Below are positions 26,703 through 35,444 of a stretch of DNA of 64,000 nucleotides, one piece after another (within the stretch, counting starts at the first letter, position 1; each line of letters opens with the position of its first letter). The DNA is from Hyphomicrobiales bacterium. GTDB lineage: Bacteria > Pseudomonadota > Alphaproteobacteria > Rhizobiales > Devosiaceae. Made by a program: the position numbers and the translations under genes. The notes beneath the pieces were generated by a model. The model was not told where the DNA came from. It made no database searches and was given only the letters and a program-made list of their open reading frames with translations. Location: assembly GCA_900470445.1 (NCBI GenBank), contig UCAU01000018.1, positions 1 through 64,000 of the forward strand. The letters are read 5' to 3'.

Positions 26703-27857
26703 TCAGCTCGCTCGGCCTAAAGCCGCATCGAATTGTTGCCAGATCGGCGTCATGTCCACCACCGATCGGGTCGCCATCGCCTTGTCCATTGAGAGCGCCA
26801 AGAGGCCCGCCTCCAGCGCGTCGGTGACCGAGACCGGCAGGGGCGCGCCGTCCACGATATGCTTGAGAATATCTTCGGCCATCTGCTCGTCGGCGCCATA
26901 GTGCTGGCTGAGGCCGCTGGTCTTGTAGGTCGTGTCAACGAGGCGCTCGGACGTACGCGAGTCCGTGACGCGCAGGAAATTGCGGATGAAATCGCCTTCG
27001 GCCATGCCCTTGGCTCCCATCACTGCGAAGCGGCGGAAATCGTCTGGCACGTTCAGATTGGTATGAAAGGTCAGCGCGGCGCCGTTTTCATATTGCACCA
27101 TTGCGGTCTGGAAATCGATGATGTCGCCATCGCTGTCGAACACCTTGTCGCTACCCTGCCAGCCGGAAGGCTTGCGATGGTAGACTTCCATGTCGTTGAT
27201 GCCGGTAACCTGGGGCGCATTCTTGGGCACAAAGGTGCGGCGGCCGCCGAAGCTGGAGACATATTTGGGCCGGCAGCCCATGACGCCATTATAGAGATCG
27301 AGATCATGGCAGCATTTTTCGAGCATGAAGCTGCCCGAATATTTCTCGTAGCGGCGCCAGTCGCGCATGAAGAAGGCGCCGTGATAGGGCGGGATGTGCT
27401 CGGAGGCCTCGATGGAGGTGATGTCGCCCAATTGGCCCTCGGCCTGGGCCTTGCGCAGGTCCACATAGAGTGGGGCATAGCGCAGCACCAGGCCCACCAT
27501 CAGATTGTCGGAGCCGTATTGGGCGATCAGCTCGGCCAGCGCCATAGTGTCTTCGACTGAGGTGACCACCGGCTTTTCGGTGAAAATCTTGAGGCCGCGT
27601 TCGAGCCCGATGCGGATATGGCCGAGATGAAGATGATTGGGCGAGCCGACCATCAACAGGTCGAGTTGCTCGCTATCGAGCATGGCTTCCAGGCTATCAT
27701 ATTGCTTGCCGACATTGACGCCGTGCTCGGTGGCATAGGGCAGGCCGGCCGGGGCGGGATCGACATAGCCGACGATGTTGAAATCGTCGCGCGCCACGGA
27801 GAACACCCGTGCCAGATAACCCAGACGATAGCCCAGACCGATAATGCCAACCCGCAT
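26703..27857 (-). CDS. Gfo/Idh/MocA-family sugar oxidoreductase
   Basis: The 384-residue protein has an N-terminal Rossmann fold (Val-Gly-Ile-Ile-Gly-Leu-Gly from residue 3), Glu-Lys-Pro at 94-96 (the family's catalytic/cofactor lysine) and a His-Asp-Leu-Asp-Leu-Tyr-Asn segment in the substrate domain. Family members oxidise or epimerise sugars and inositols with NAD(P). It is the first gene of the seven-gene importer operon. The ATG at 27857 starts the Rossmann motif; the longer frame adds 73 residues read from the promoter region. A palindrome 54-68 bases upstream may be the operator. Confidence 0.9.
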   Translation of the reverse strand: MRVGIIGLGYRLGYLARVFSVARDDFNIVGYVDPAPAGLPYATEHGVNVGKQYDSLEAMLDSEQLDLLMVGSPNHLHLGHIRIGLERGLKIFTEKPVVTSVEDTMALAELIAQYGSDNLMVGLVLRYAPLYVDLRKAQAEGQLGDITSIEASEHIPPYHGAFFMRDWRRYEKYSGSFMLEKCCHDLDLYNGVMGCRPKYVSSFGGRRTFVPKNAPQVTGINDMEVYHRKPSGWQGSDKVFDSDGDIIDFQTAMVQYENGAALTFHTNLNVPDDFRRFAVMGAKGMAEGDFIRNFLRVTDSRTSERLVDTTYKTSGLSQHYGADEQMAEDILKHIVDGAPLPVSVTDALEAGLLALSMDKAMATRSVVDMTPIWQQFDAALGRAS

Positions 27858-27910
27858 AGATATACGCCCATCCTGTTCCCGCCATTCTCTGTTGGACTGG
27901 TCGGGTTTTC

Positions 27911-27925
27911 TGTAAACTATTTTCA
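27911..27925. promoter_or_regulatory. Candidate MurR/RpiR operator of the amino-sugar operon
   Basis: TGTAAA-CTA-TTTTCA is a 15-base inverted repeat with 5 of 6 arm positions pairing. It lies 54-68 bases upstream of the first gene of the minus-strand operon. RpiR-family regulators commonly bind AT-rich palindromes of this size. The operon encodes such a regulator. Confidence 0.5.
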
Positions 27926-28232
27926 AGATTAGGATCGTTCCGAACAGGATGTCAACACGAATCCGACACATCCACAATACCAATCTAGACCGCAGGCGGG
28001 CTTGCCCAAAGCAACGCCATTCTGCTGAAAACCTGAGCGATTTCACCGATTTTTCCGTACTTTTCGCTGTGGACAAGCGCAGCGGAAAAAGGCAGCATGC
28101 TCGGATTGGTATCTATGTACGTGCCTCAAAGCGGGCTTCGCACGGATGTCAGAAATGAAAATTTATAACAGAGTCAGGCAGAATCCCCGGCATTTGCCGC
28201 AGCGGCCTGCCTGAGGCCCGGGAGAGAGCCAG
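27926..28232. other. Intergenic region between divergent operons
   Basis: No coding frame is convincing here. A 9-base inverted repeat brackets 27977-28112: ATACCAATC at 27977-27985 and GATTGGTAT at 28104-28112. The last 25 bases hold the ribosome site (GGGAGAGAG) of the next gene. Promoters for both directions must lie in this stretch, but I see no clear -35/-10 pair. Confidence 0.5.
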
Positions 28233-28727
28233 ATGAGCCACACCACCAACCCCTTCCCCCATGACGCCGACCGCGGGGCGATCTGGACCATGCTGGTCGA
28301 GCGCGATATCGACGCCTTTGTCAGCGCCGACTGGAGCATGGTGGATGGCGACTTCGTGCGCGAGGGGTTTCTGGGCATCAATGGCGGCGGCTCGGACAAT
28401 CCCGATAGCTGGAAAATCGGCTTCCCGACGCTGGAGGCCTATCGCGACGAATGGCTGCGCCAGGCGGCAGAAAGCCAGAAGGTGAAATACGCGGAGGATC
28501 AGCGCCTCGCCATTTTCCGCAACACGACGCTGCAGCATATCGAGATCAATGGCGACATCGCCATCGCGCACAAGAAATTCGACGGCACGATCGCGCTGGC
28601 CGATGGCGGCAAGGAAATCATGAACTGGCAGACGCTGTATTTCTGCCGCAAGGTGGCCGGCGCCTGGAAGCTGACAGGTTTTGCCGGCTACCTCCCCTTC
28701 CCCATGGGCACACCGCGAAAAGGCTGA
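28233..28727 (+). CDS. Small protein, possibly NTF2/SnoaL-like fold
   Basis: The 164-residue soluble protein is rich in Trp, Asp and His. Its layout resembles NTF2-like proteins: a helical start (Ala-Ile-Trp-Thr-Met-Leu-Val-Glu-Arg-Asp-Ile-Asp-Ala-Phe), then strands ending Trp-Gln-Thr-Leu-Tyr-Phe-Cys-Arg-Lys-Val-Ala-Gly-Ala-Trp-Lys-Leu. That pattern is by eye only. There is no signal peptide. It is first in an operon with an MFS transporter (6-base gap) and an M81 peptidase, so it may act on the same substrate. Confidence 0.7.
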   Translation: MSHTTNPFPHDADRGAIWTMLVERDIDAFVSADWSMVDGDFVREGFLGINGGGSDNPDSWKIGFPTLEAYRDEWLRQAAESQKVKYAEDQRLAIFRNTTLQHIEINGDIAIAHKKFDGTIALADGGKEIMNWQTLYFCRKVAGAWKLTGFAGYLPFPMGTPRKG

Positions 28728-28733
28728 ACGACA

Positions 28734-29924
28734 ATGGGGGGATGGAGCGTTCAGCGGCTGACCATGCTGGTGTTTTTCCTGCAGCCGATCGCCTTCGGCT
28801 CCTGGCTGCCGCGGATTCCCGATGTGCAGCAGGCGCTGGGGCTGGGGCCGGCGGCTTTGGCCTTTACGCTATTGGGCCTGCCCTGCGGCACGCTGCTGAC
28901 GCTGCCCTTTGCCGGGCCATTGGTCGGCAAGATCGGACCACGGGCGGCAATTCTCTACGGCTTTTTCTTTTACGCTATCGCGGTGAGCCTGCCGGCTTTT
29001 GCGCCCAATCCGACGCTGCTATTCGCGGCGCTGATGCTGGCCGGCTCGTCGATCTCGTTTCTAGAGCTGGGCCTTAATGTGCAGGCCGATGCGGTGGAGA
29101 AATCCACGGGCTCGCTGATCATGACCAAGTCGCATGGTTTCTGGTCGGTGGGGATCATGGTGGGAAGCCTGATCGGCTCTGCGCTGGCGGCGATTGGGCT
29201 GGCGCCGCATTGGGCGATTTTGCTGGTGGCCGCGATCAATCTGCCGCTGGGCGTGATCGTGGCGCTGCTTCTGCCACTGGTTGCGCCGGAAGCAGCAAGC
29301 AAGGCCGAGGGGCAGCGCTCGGCATGGGCGATGCCGAGCTGGGCGCTGCTGGGGATCTGCTTTTTCGTGTTCGGCATTACCATGACCGAGGGGGCAATGG
29401 CCGATTGGTCGGCGGTGTTCCTGCGCGAGGCGCTGGGCGCGGATGGGGGCCTGGCGGGGCTGGGCTATTCGGTGTTCGCCTTCATGGTGGCAACCGGACG
29501 GTTTGGCGGGGACACGCTCAAGGCGCGGTTCGGGGCGGTCAATACGGCGCGCATTTGCGGCACGCTGGCATTGGCGGGGGCGGCGATCCTGTTCATCGCG
29601 CCCAATACGATTGCGGCCCTGTTCGGCTTTGCCATTATCGGGCTGGGCGTTTCGGTGGGCTTCCCGCTGGCGGTGACGGCGGCGGCGAGCCTGACCGATC
29701 GGGCATCGTCGTCCAATGTGGCGGTGTTGTCCTTTGTGGCGCTATGCGGGTTCCTGATCGGTCCGCCGGTGATCGGCTTTATTGCTGAGCATGCCAATAT
29801 GCGGCTGGGCCTGTTGGCGCTGGTGCCGGTGCTGCTGGTGAGTCTGTTGCTGACCGGCCGGCTCACGGTCAAGCAGCGGACGGCGGATCACAATCCTGAA
29901 GCGGATATTCCCGGAGTTCTTTGA
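28734..29924 (+). CDS. MFS transporter, YbjJ-like
   Basis: The 396-residue protein has 12 membrane helices and the sequence style of the YbjJ group: an Arg-Ile-Pro-Asp-Val-Gln segment after helix 1 and Leu-Asn-Val-Gln-Ala-Asp-Ala-Val-Glu in the first half. Substrates of this group are largely unknown. It lies between the NTF2-like gene and the M81 gene; its stop is one base before the next ATG. Confidence 0.85.
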   Translation: MGGWSVQRLTMLVFFLQPIAFGSWLPRIPDVQQALGLGPAALAFTLLGLPCGTLLTLPFAGPLVGKIGPRAAILYGFFFYAIAVSLPAFAPNPTLLFAALMLAGSSISFLELGLNVQADAVEKSTGSLIMTKSHGFWSVGIMVGSLIGSALAAIGLAPHWAILLVAAINLPLGVIVALLLPLVAPEAASKAEGQRSAWAMPSWALLGICFFVFGITMTEGAMADWSAVFLREALGADGGLAGLGYSVFAFMVATGRFGGDTLKARFGAVNTARICGTLALAGAAILFIAPNTIAALFGFAIIGLGVSVGFPLAVTAAASLTDRASSSNVAVLSFVALCGFLIGPPVIGFIAEHANMRLGLLALVPVLLVSLLLTGRLTVKQRTADHNPEADIPGVL

Positions 29925-29925
29925 G

Positions 29926-31359
29926 ATGCGTATTGCCGTTGCCGGGCTGCATACTGAATGCAGCACCTATAATCCTGTGCTGGCGCGCGAGGCCGATTTT
30001 CGCGTGCTCCGCGGTCCCGGCATGCTCAAGGATGCATATTTCGATTTCCTGACGCATTTTCCGGCCGAGTTCATCACCATTCTACATGCCCGCGCTATTG
30101 CCGGTGGGCCAGTGGAGCGCGGCATTTATGAGCGCTGGAAGGGGGAAATCCTCGACGGGCTGAAGCAGGCCTTGCCGCTCGATGGGGTCTACCTCGCCAT
30201 GCATGGCGCCATGTTTGTCGAGGGGCTGTTCGACGCCGAGGGCGATTTCATTGCGGCGGTGCGGACAGTGGTTGGGCCAGATGTGTTGATCGCGGCGAGC
30301 TATGATCTGCATGGCAATGTCAGCCAGCGCATCGTGGATAATCTGGATATCTTTTCTACCTATCGCACGGCGCCGCATATCGATGTGCCGGACACGATGC
30401 GCCGGGCGGTGACCATGCTGGTGCGGGCGCTGCGGAGCGGTCAACGGCCGGCGATTGTCTGGGCGCCGGTGCCGGTGCTGCTGCCGGGCGAGCGGACCAG
30501 TACACAGGACGAGCCGGCGCGCAGTTTTTATACGCAATTGCAGGAGACCGAGGACCCGACGGGCATCTGGGATGCTTCGTTTCAGGTGGGCTATGTGTGG
30601 GCGGATGAGCCACGGGCGACGGCTTGCGCGGTGATTACCGGCACGGACCGGGCGGCCATGGAACAGGCAGCCGCGGCGTTGGCGCAGAATTATTGGGATA
30701 TCAGGGGCGAGTTCGTTTTCGGCACCAAGACGGGCAGTATCGAGGAATGCGTTGGTTGGGCTGTGACGTCGGTGAGTGGGCCGGTGGTGCTGGCGGAGTC
30801 GGGGGATAATCCGACCGGCGGCGGGGTGGGTGACCGGGCCGAAGTGCTGGCGGCGCTGATTGCCCGGAATGCGCAGGGCGTGGTGTTTGCCGGCATTGCC
30901 GACAGGGCGGCGACCGAAGCGGCTTATGCGGCGGGTGTCGGGGCGAAGGTTGCCCTCAAAATTGGTGGTAGTTTGGACCCCAGCAGCACGCCGGTTGAGG
31001 CTGAAGCCGAAGTGGTGTTCCTGCTTGAAACTTCTGAGGAACGGCTGCGCGAGGCGGTGGTGCGGATTGGCGGCATCGATCTGGTGCTGACCGTGCGGCG
31101 GCGGCCATTCCACAATATTCCCGACTTTACCCGGCTGGGGCTTGATCCAAAGACCGCGAAAATTGTCGTGGTCAAATCGGGCTATCTGTCGCCTGATCTT
31201 GGGCCGATCGCCAATCCGAGCCTGATGGCGCTGTCGCCGGGCGTGGTGGATCAGTTCGTCGAGCGGCTGGTGCGCAAGCATAAGAGCGTGGCGCAATATC
31301 CGTTCGATAGGGAATTTGCCTATGCGCCGACGCCGATCTGGTCGGCACGGGCGGGTTGA
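29926..31359 (+). CDS. M81-family (MlrC-like) metallopeptidase, second copy
   Basis: The 477-residue protein starts Arg-Ile-Ala-Val-Ala-Gly-Leu-His-Thr-Glu-Cys-Ser-Thr-Tyr-Asn-Pro, the M81 N-terminal motif. The likely metal residues are in Met-His-Gly-Ala-Met, Ser-Tyr-Asp-Leu-His-Gly-Asn and Ala-Pro-His-Ile-Asp. It diverges strongly from the copy at 17745 (Asp-Leu-His versus Asp-Pro-His-Ser-His), so the two are probably not recent duplicates. The operon with an MFS transporter suggests uptake and hydrolysis of one small amide or peptide (inference). Confidence 0.87.
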   Translation: MRIAVAGLHTECSTYNPVLAREADFRVLRGPGMLKDAYFDFLTHFPAEFITILHARAIAGGPVERGIYERWKGEILDGLKQALPLDGVYLAMHGAMFVEGLFDAEGDFIAAVRTVVGPDVLIAASYDLHGNVSQRIVDNLDIFSTYRTAPHIDVPDTMRRAVTMLVRALRSGQRPAIVWAPVPVLLPGERTSTQDEPARSFYTQLQETEDPTGIWDASFQVGYVWADEPRATACAVITGTDRAAMEQAAAALAQNYWDIRGEFVFGTKTGSIEECVGWAVTSVSGPVVLAESGDNPTGGGVGDRAEVLAALIARNAQGVVFAGIADRAATEAAYAAGVGAKVALKIGGSLDPSSTPVEAEAEVVFLLETSEERLREAVVRIGGIDLVLTVRRRPFHNIPDFTRLGLDPKTAKIVVVKSGYLSPDLGPIANPSLMALSPGVVDQFVERLVRKHKSVAQYPFDREFAYAPTPIWSARAG

Positions 31360-31373
31360 AAGCCCCGATCTGC

Positions 31374-31487
31374 CTCCCTCCCCCTTGAGGGGAGGGATTG
31401 AGGGTGGGGGTTCTGTATTCTCCACCGGCATCAAGTATGTTGGCGCCGCAGAACCCCCACCCTAGCCCTCCCCTCAAGGGGGAGGGG
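31374..31487. repeat. Two-arm copy of the CCCTCCCC hairpin repeat family
   Basis: The left arm (31374-31415) and right arm (31449-31487) are inverted copies, both containing CCCCCTTGAGGGGAGGG and GGGTGGGGGTTCTG or their complements. It lies between the convergent M81 and siderophore ATPase genes and could serve as a two-way terminator. Confidence 0.75.
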
Positions 31488-31504
31488 ACTGGACCGTGGC
31501 TCCC

Positions 31505-32323
31505 CTAAGCCGCAGCCGTGCTGCTCTGCGTCCGCAGGGGGATGCAGAGCGGGCGGCCGTGGACGGGGTCGGTGATGACCATGGATTGCACGTCGAAAAC
31601 GCGGGCGATGGTGGCTTCGGTCATCAATTCCTCGGGCGTGCCGGAGGCGGCGATGGCGCCGTCGCGCAGGAAGACCAAGCGGTCGGCATAGCGGGCGGCC
31701 AGGTTCAGATCGTGCAGGACGAGCACGACGGTGCGGCCGAAATCGGCATTGAGCTGACGCACGAGATCGAGGCAATCGAGCTGGTGCGCCATGTCGAGGT
31801 GATTGACCGGCTCATCGAGGCAGACCACATCGGTTTCCTGCGCCAGCACCATGGCGATCCAGACGCGCTGCAATTGACCGCCCGAGAGCGAACCGAGGCG
31901 GCGCTTGCGCAGATGATCGACGCCGGTGCCGGCCATGGCGCGATCGAGCGCCGCGGCATCGTCACCGCTCCAGGGCTGCATCATGGATTGATGCGGATAG
32001 CGGCCGAGGCGGACCAGCTCTTCCACCGTCATGTCGTCGGGCGCTGACGGGCTTTGGGCGAGCAGCCCAATCTGGCGGGCCAGCATGCGGTCATTGAGGG
32101 TGGAAATATCTACATCGCCGAGCCGCACTTGGCCGCCGCTGGGCTTATGCAGGCGGCGGATGGCGCGGAGCAGCGTGGACTTGCCGCAGCCATTGGGGCC
32201 GGCGAGAACGGTGATCTTGCCTTTGGGGATCGGCAGGGAGAGCGCGTTGAGCACGCTGACCGGGCCATAGGCGAGGCTGAGATTGTCGACCGAAATGCGG
32301 GGGTCCATAGCGCTATCCGTCAT
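31505..32323 (-). CDS. Siderophore/heme ABC importer ATPase, FecE/FepC type
   Basis: The 272-residue ATPase has Walker A GPNGCGKST (~39-47), signature LSGGQLQRVWIAMVLAQ, Walker B Val-Cys-Leu-Asp-Glu-Pro-Val-Asn-His-Leu-Asp and switch His (Val-Leu-His-Asp-Leu-Asn). These are typical of iron-siderophore and cobalamin importers (FecCDE, BtuCD). Its ATG lies within the end of the upstream permease gene (11-base overlap). Confidence 0.94.
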   Translation of the reverse strand: MTDSAMDPRISVDNLSLAYGPVSVLNALSLPIPKGKITVLAGPNGCGKSTLLRAIRRLHKPSGGQVRLGDVDISTLNDRMLARQIGLLAQSPSAPDDMTVEELVRLGRYPHQSMMQPWSGDDAAALDRAMAGTGVDHLRKRRLGSLSGGQLQRVWIAMVLAQETDVVCLDEPVNHLDMAHQLDCLDLVRQLNADFGRTVVLVLHDLNLAARYADRLVFLRDGAIAASGTPEELMTEATIARVFDVQSMVITDPVHGRPLCIPLRTQSSTAAA

Positions 32324-33347
32324 GGCGTTGCCTGCCCATCAGCAAGAAGAGGAAATAAGGTGCGCCGATGACCGCAGTCACCGTGCCGGCGGGAACTTCG
32401 ATGGGGGCAAAGGCCACCCGGACGATCAGATCAGCCGCGACCAGCATGATGGCGCCGAGCAGGAAGCTGCCCGCAAGGCCGGCATAAACATTGCGACCGA
32501 CGAGGAGCCGCGCCAGATGGGGCGCCATCAGGCCGATAAAACCGACGCCGCCGACAAAGGCGACGGACACGGCAGTCAGCGCGGCGGCCAGCGCGAAGAT
32601 CAATACGCGGAAAACCGGCAGATCGAGGCCGACGCCGCGGGCGGAGACTTCATCCAGATCGGCAGGGGGCAGTTTGCGGGCGGCGATCAGGGCCAACACC
32701 AGCAGCGGCAGCATGGCGAGCGCAGTGACCTGGATTTCGCTCCAGTTGATTTCGTTGACCGCCCCAGCAATCCACCGCGCGGCCTGGCTCGTGCGATAGA
32801 TCGGGCCGATCAGCATCATGACAATGGTAATGGCCTTGGCGACGGCGGCAATGGCAATGCCGAAGAGCAAGAGGCGAATGGCCGAGGAGGCTTGCCGGCC
32901 CGAGAGGATGAAGACCAGCGATATGGCGGCCAGCGCGCCCAGGGTCGCGGCGACCGGCTGGTAGGCGATGGAGGTGACCAGCGCATTGGATTCGTCGGAG
33001 AGCAAAGCGAGGAAGATGACGACGCCCAGGGCGGCGCCATCGATGACGCCCAGCACGCCGGGAGAGGCCAGCGAATTGCGGGTGATCTTTTGCAGCAGGA
33101 AGCCCGCCGCGGCCATACCGCCACCGGCAAGGGCCGCGATGACGACGCGCGGCAGGCGCAATTGCAGCACGATGAGATTCTGGGTTTTCTCGCCGGCGCC
33201 GAGGATGACCCTGGTCACCTGATCGAGGGGAATCCAGGTGGAGCCGAAGGCGACGCCGCTCAGCGCGAGCAGCACAAAGGCCAGCGCCATGAGGCCGAGC
33301 GCCGCGGGGGCGCGGGCCGGCGCGAGATTGGAGGTGAGGCCGCTCAT
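32313..33347 (-). CDS. Siderophore ABC importer permease, FecD type
   Basis: The 344-residue FecCD-family permease has about ten helices and the conserved Arg-Leu-Pro-Arg-Val after the early helices, Gly-Gly-Gly-Met-Ala-Ala-Ala-Gly, and Phe-Ile-Gly-Leu-Met-Ala-Pro-His-Leu-Ala-Arg, the loop that contacts the ATPase. It overlaps both neighbours by a few bases and forms a pair with the next permease. Confidence 0.94.
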   Translation of the reverse strand: MSGLTSNLAPARAPAALGLMALAFVLLALSGVAFGSTWIPLDQVTRVILGAGEKTQNLIVLQLRLPRVVIAALAGGGMAAAGFLLQKITRNSLASPGVLGVIDGAALGVVIFLALLSDESNALVTSIAYQPVAATLGALAAISLVFILSGRQASSAIRLLLFGIAIAAVAKAITIVMMLIGPIYRTSQAARWIAGAVNEINWSEIQVTALAMLPLLVLALIAARKLPPADLDEVSARGVGLDLPVFRVLIFALAAALTAVSVAFVGGVGFIGLMAPHLARLLVGRNVYAGLAGSFLLGAIMLVAADLIVRVAFAPIEVPAGTVTAVIGAPYFLFLLMGRQRHDG

Positions 33348-34333
33348 GCTGCCCTCCGCTTGAGCAGGACGAGGAGGACCACGCCACCCACCACGGCGGT
33401 GATGGCGCCGACGGGGGCTTCGACCGGGTAGATGATGAAGCGCGCGGCGACATCGGCCAGAGTCGCATAGATGGCGCCGAGCAGGGCGGCGGCGGGAATC
33501 TGGCGGGCATGGCGCAGGCCGACAAGGCGGCGCGCAGCGTGCGGCACGACGAGGCCGACAAAGGTGACGGGGCCGGCCATCGACACGGCGGCGCCGGTGA
33601 GCAGCGCGACCGAGACGAAACTACCGCCGCGCACCAGTGCCAGCGGTACGCCAAGGCTGGTGGCGGTGGAATCGTCGGCCTGCAGCGCATCGAGCGCGCG
33701 GTGCAACAGCAGCGCCAGGGCGGCGCCGATGAGGACGATGGGTGCGCCGGTCTGTGCCAGGGTCATGGGGCGGTCGACGAAGGAACCCGAGAGCCAGAAC
33801 AGCAATTGCTGCAGCTGGGCTTCATTGGTGGTGAGGATCATTTCGACGATGGAATGGCCAAGCCCGGCAATGGTGACGCCGATCAGCACGATGCGGATGG
33901 GCGAAAGCCCCCCTGCCCCGGCCGCGATGGCAAAGACCAGAAAGCTGGTCAGCAGAGCGCCGAGCGCTGCCGACAGCGACAGCCCGAGCAGCGAGCCGAC
34001 GCCAAACGCGGTACTGGCGACCACCACGGCGAGCGAGGCGCCGGCATTGAGGCCCAGCGTGTCGGGCGAGGCGATGCGGTTGCGCGACAGGGTCTGGACG
34101 ATCACGCCGGCAATGGCGAGCGCGGCACCGACCAAGGGCGCCAGGACCGCGCGGGGCAGCCGCAGATTGGAAATGACGACAGCGGTTTCCGAACCGTCAA
34201 AGGCGAACAGCGCCTGCCAGACCTGATCGAGCCCATAGAGCTTGAAGCCCAGCGTCAGGCTCATCAGCATGGCGGCGAGCAGGGCAATGACGAGCCCCAC
34301 CCAGATTGCCGGAAACGGCAGGGCGGCGAGCAC
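33344..34333 (-). CDS. Siderophore ABC importer permease, FecC type
   Basis: The 329-residue FecCD-family permease has Asn-Leu-Arg-Leu-Pro-Arg-Ala, Ser-Pro-Asp-Thr-Leu-Gly, and Phe-Val-Gly-Leu-Val-Val-Pro-His-Ala-Ala-Arg. It is first in the minus-strand trio and divergent from the binding-protein genes. The first possible start is GTG, and no ribosome site is clear, so the N-terminus is uncertain. It overlaps the next gene by 4 bases. Confidence 0.92.
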   Translation of the reverse strand: MLAALPFPAIWVGLVIALLAAMLMSLTLGFKLYGLDQVWQALFAFDGSETAVVISNLRLPRAVLAPLVGAALAIAGVIVQTLSRNRIASPDTLGLNAGASLAVVVASTAFGVGSLLGLSLSAALGALLTSFLVFAIAAGAGGLSPIRIVLIGVTIAGLGHSIVEMILTTNEAQLQQLLFWLSGSFVDRPMTLAQTGAPIVLIGAALALLLHRALDALQADDSTATSLGVPLALVRGGSFVSVALLTGAAVSMAGPVTFVGLVVPHAARRLVGLRHARQIPAAALLGAIYATLADVAARFIIYPVEAPVGAITAVVGGVVLLVLLKRRAA

Positions 34334-34384
34334 GGGACGGGAAGAGGCCTGGGCGAGGTCGGACAGGGCAAAAGTCCAATAAGC

Positions 34385-34416
34385 TGATATTGACAGTCAT
34401 ACTAAATTCTGACTGT
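34385..34416. promoter_or_regulatory. Candidate iron-responsive site in the divergent siderophore promoter
   Basis: Two overlapping signals are present. ACAGTCA-N10-TGACTGT (34393-34416) is a perfect 7-base inverted repeat. TGA-N9-TCA (34385-34399) fits the rhizobial iron-responsive (RirA, IRO-box) pattern, and a second TGA-N9-TCA lies at 34434-34448. All are between the divergent permease and binding-protein starts. Confidence 0.45.
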
Positions 34417-34463
34417 TTGCCCAGACCATTTTCTGATCCCTCATGTCAAGATTTAGGATTGTC

Positions 34464-35384
34464 ATGTCCACTCTTCGCAACACATTCGCGGCGATGGCCT
34501 GCGCCGCCATTCTGGCGCTGGCGCCGGGCGCCCTGGCCCGCGAAATCACCCACGCCATGGGCATAACCGAGGTGCCGGACAGTCCGCAGCGGATCGTTAT
34601 CCTGACCAATGAAGGCACCGAAGCGCTGCTGGCCGTGGGCATCAAGCCCGTTGGGGCGGTGCAGTCCTGGGTGGGCAATCCCTGGTACGACCATATCGCT
34701 GACGACATGACCGATGTCACGGTGGTTGGCGAGGAATCGGCGATTAACCTCGAAGCCATTGCGGCGCTGCAGCCGGACCTGATCATCGGCAACAAGATGC
34801 GCCAGGAGAAGATCTACGATCAGCTCTCCGCGATCGCGCCGACCGTAATGTCCGAGCGCCTGCGCGGCGACTGGAAGGTCAATATGGCGCTTTACACCGA
34901 GGCGGCCGGCAAGGGCGCAGAGGGCAAGGCGGCGCTGGCGGCCTATGACGAGCGCATCGCCAAGATCGCGGCGGAAGCCGGCCCGCTGCTCGAGGAGAAA
35001 GTCTCGCTGGTGCGCTTCATGTCGGGCATGACCCGCATCTATTACAAGGACACTTTCGCCGGCCTGATCCTGAGCGAAATCGGCTTCAAGCGCCCCGCTT
35101 CGCAGGACAAGCCGGAATTTGCCGACGATGTTGGCAAGGAACGCATTCCCGATTTCGACGGCGATCGCCTGTTCTACTTCGTCTACGAAGTGGGCGACGG
35201 CGTTGCCGAGAAGGTGGCGGCGGAGTGGACCGCCGACCCGCTGTGGCAGAACCTGCCCGTAGTGAAAGCCGGCAAGGCCTATGCCGTTTCCGACACGATC
35301 TGGAATACGGCCGGGGGCGTCATCGCCGCCAACCTGCTGCTCGACGATGTCGAAAAGCATTATGGGCTGGCCTCCACCCGCTAG
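34464..35384 (+). CDS. Siderophore ABC importer, substrate-binding protein (copy 1)
   Basis: The 306-residue periplasmic protein has a signal peptide cut after Gly-Ala-Leu-Ala (~residue 23) and a FepB/FecB-type fold. Typical segments are Pro-Gln-Arg-Ile-Val-Ile-Leu, Asn-Leu-Glu-Ala-Ile-Ala-Ala-Leu-Gln-Pro-Asp-Leu-Ile-Ile-Gly, and the linking helix. The ATG at 34464 has AGGA 5 bases upstream; an ATG 7 codons earlier has no ribosome site. It is divergent from the permease-ATPase genes and followed by a terminator and a close paralog. Together they should feed ferric-siderophore to the FecCD-type permease. Confidence 0.92.
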   Translation: MSTLRNTFAAMACAAILALAPGALAREITHAMGITEVPDSPQRIVILTNEGTEALLAVGIKPVGAVQSWVGNPWYDHIADDMTDVTVVGEESAINLEAIAALQPDLIIGNKMRQEKIYDQLSAIAPTVMSERLRGDWKVNMALYTEAAGKGAEGKAALAAYDERIAKIAAEAGPLLEEKVSLVRFMSGMTRIYYKDTFAGLILSEIGFKRPASQDKPEFADDVGKERIPDFDGDRLFYFVYEVGDGVAEKVAAEWTADPLWQNLPVVKAGKAYAVSDTIWNTAGGVIAANLLLDDVEKHYGLASTR

Positions 35385-35391
35385 AAATCCC

Positions 35392-35424
35392 TGGCCATCC
35401 GCGGCAAGCGGGTGGCCAATTTTT
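35392..35424 (+). terminator. Rho-independent terminator between the two binding-protein genes
   Basis: An 11-base stem (35392-35402 with 35408-35418, one mismatch) with a GGCAA loop is followed by ATTTTT. It starts 8 bases after the first binding-protein stop and ends 20 bases before the second start. It would reduce, but need not block, expression of the downstream genes. Confidence 0.75.
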
Positions 35425-35444
35425 ATTCTATTTTGAGCTGATCC

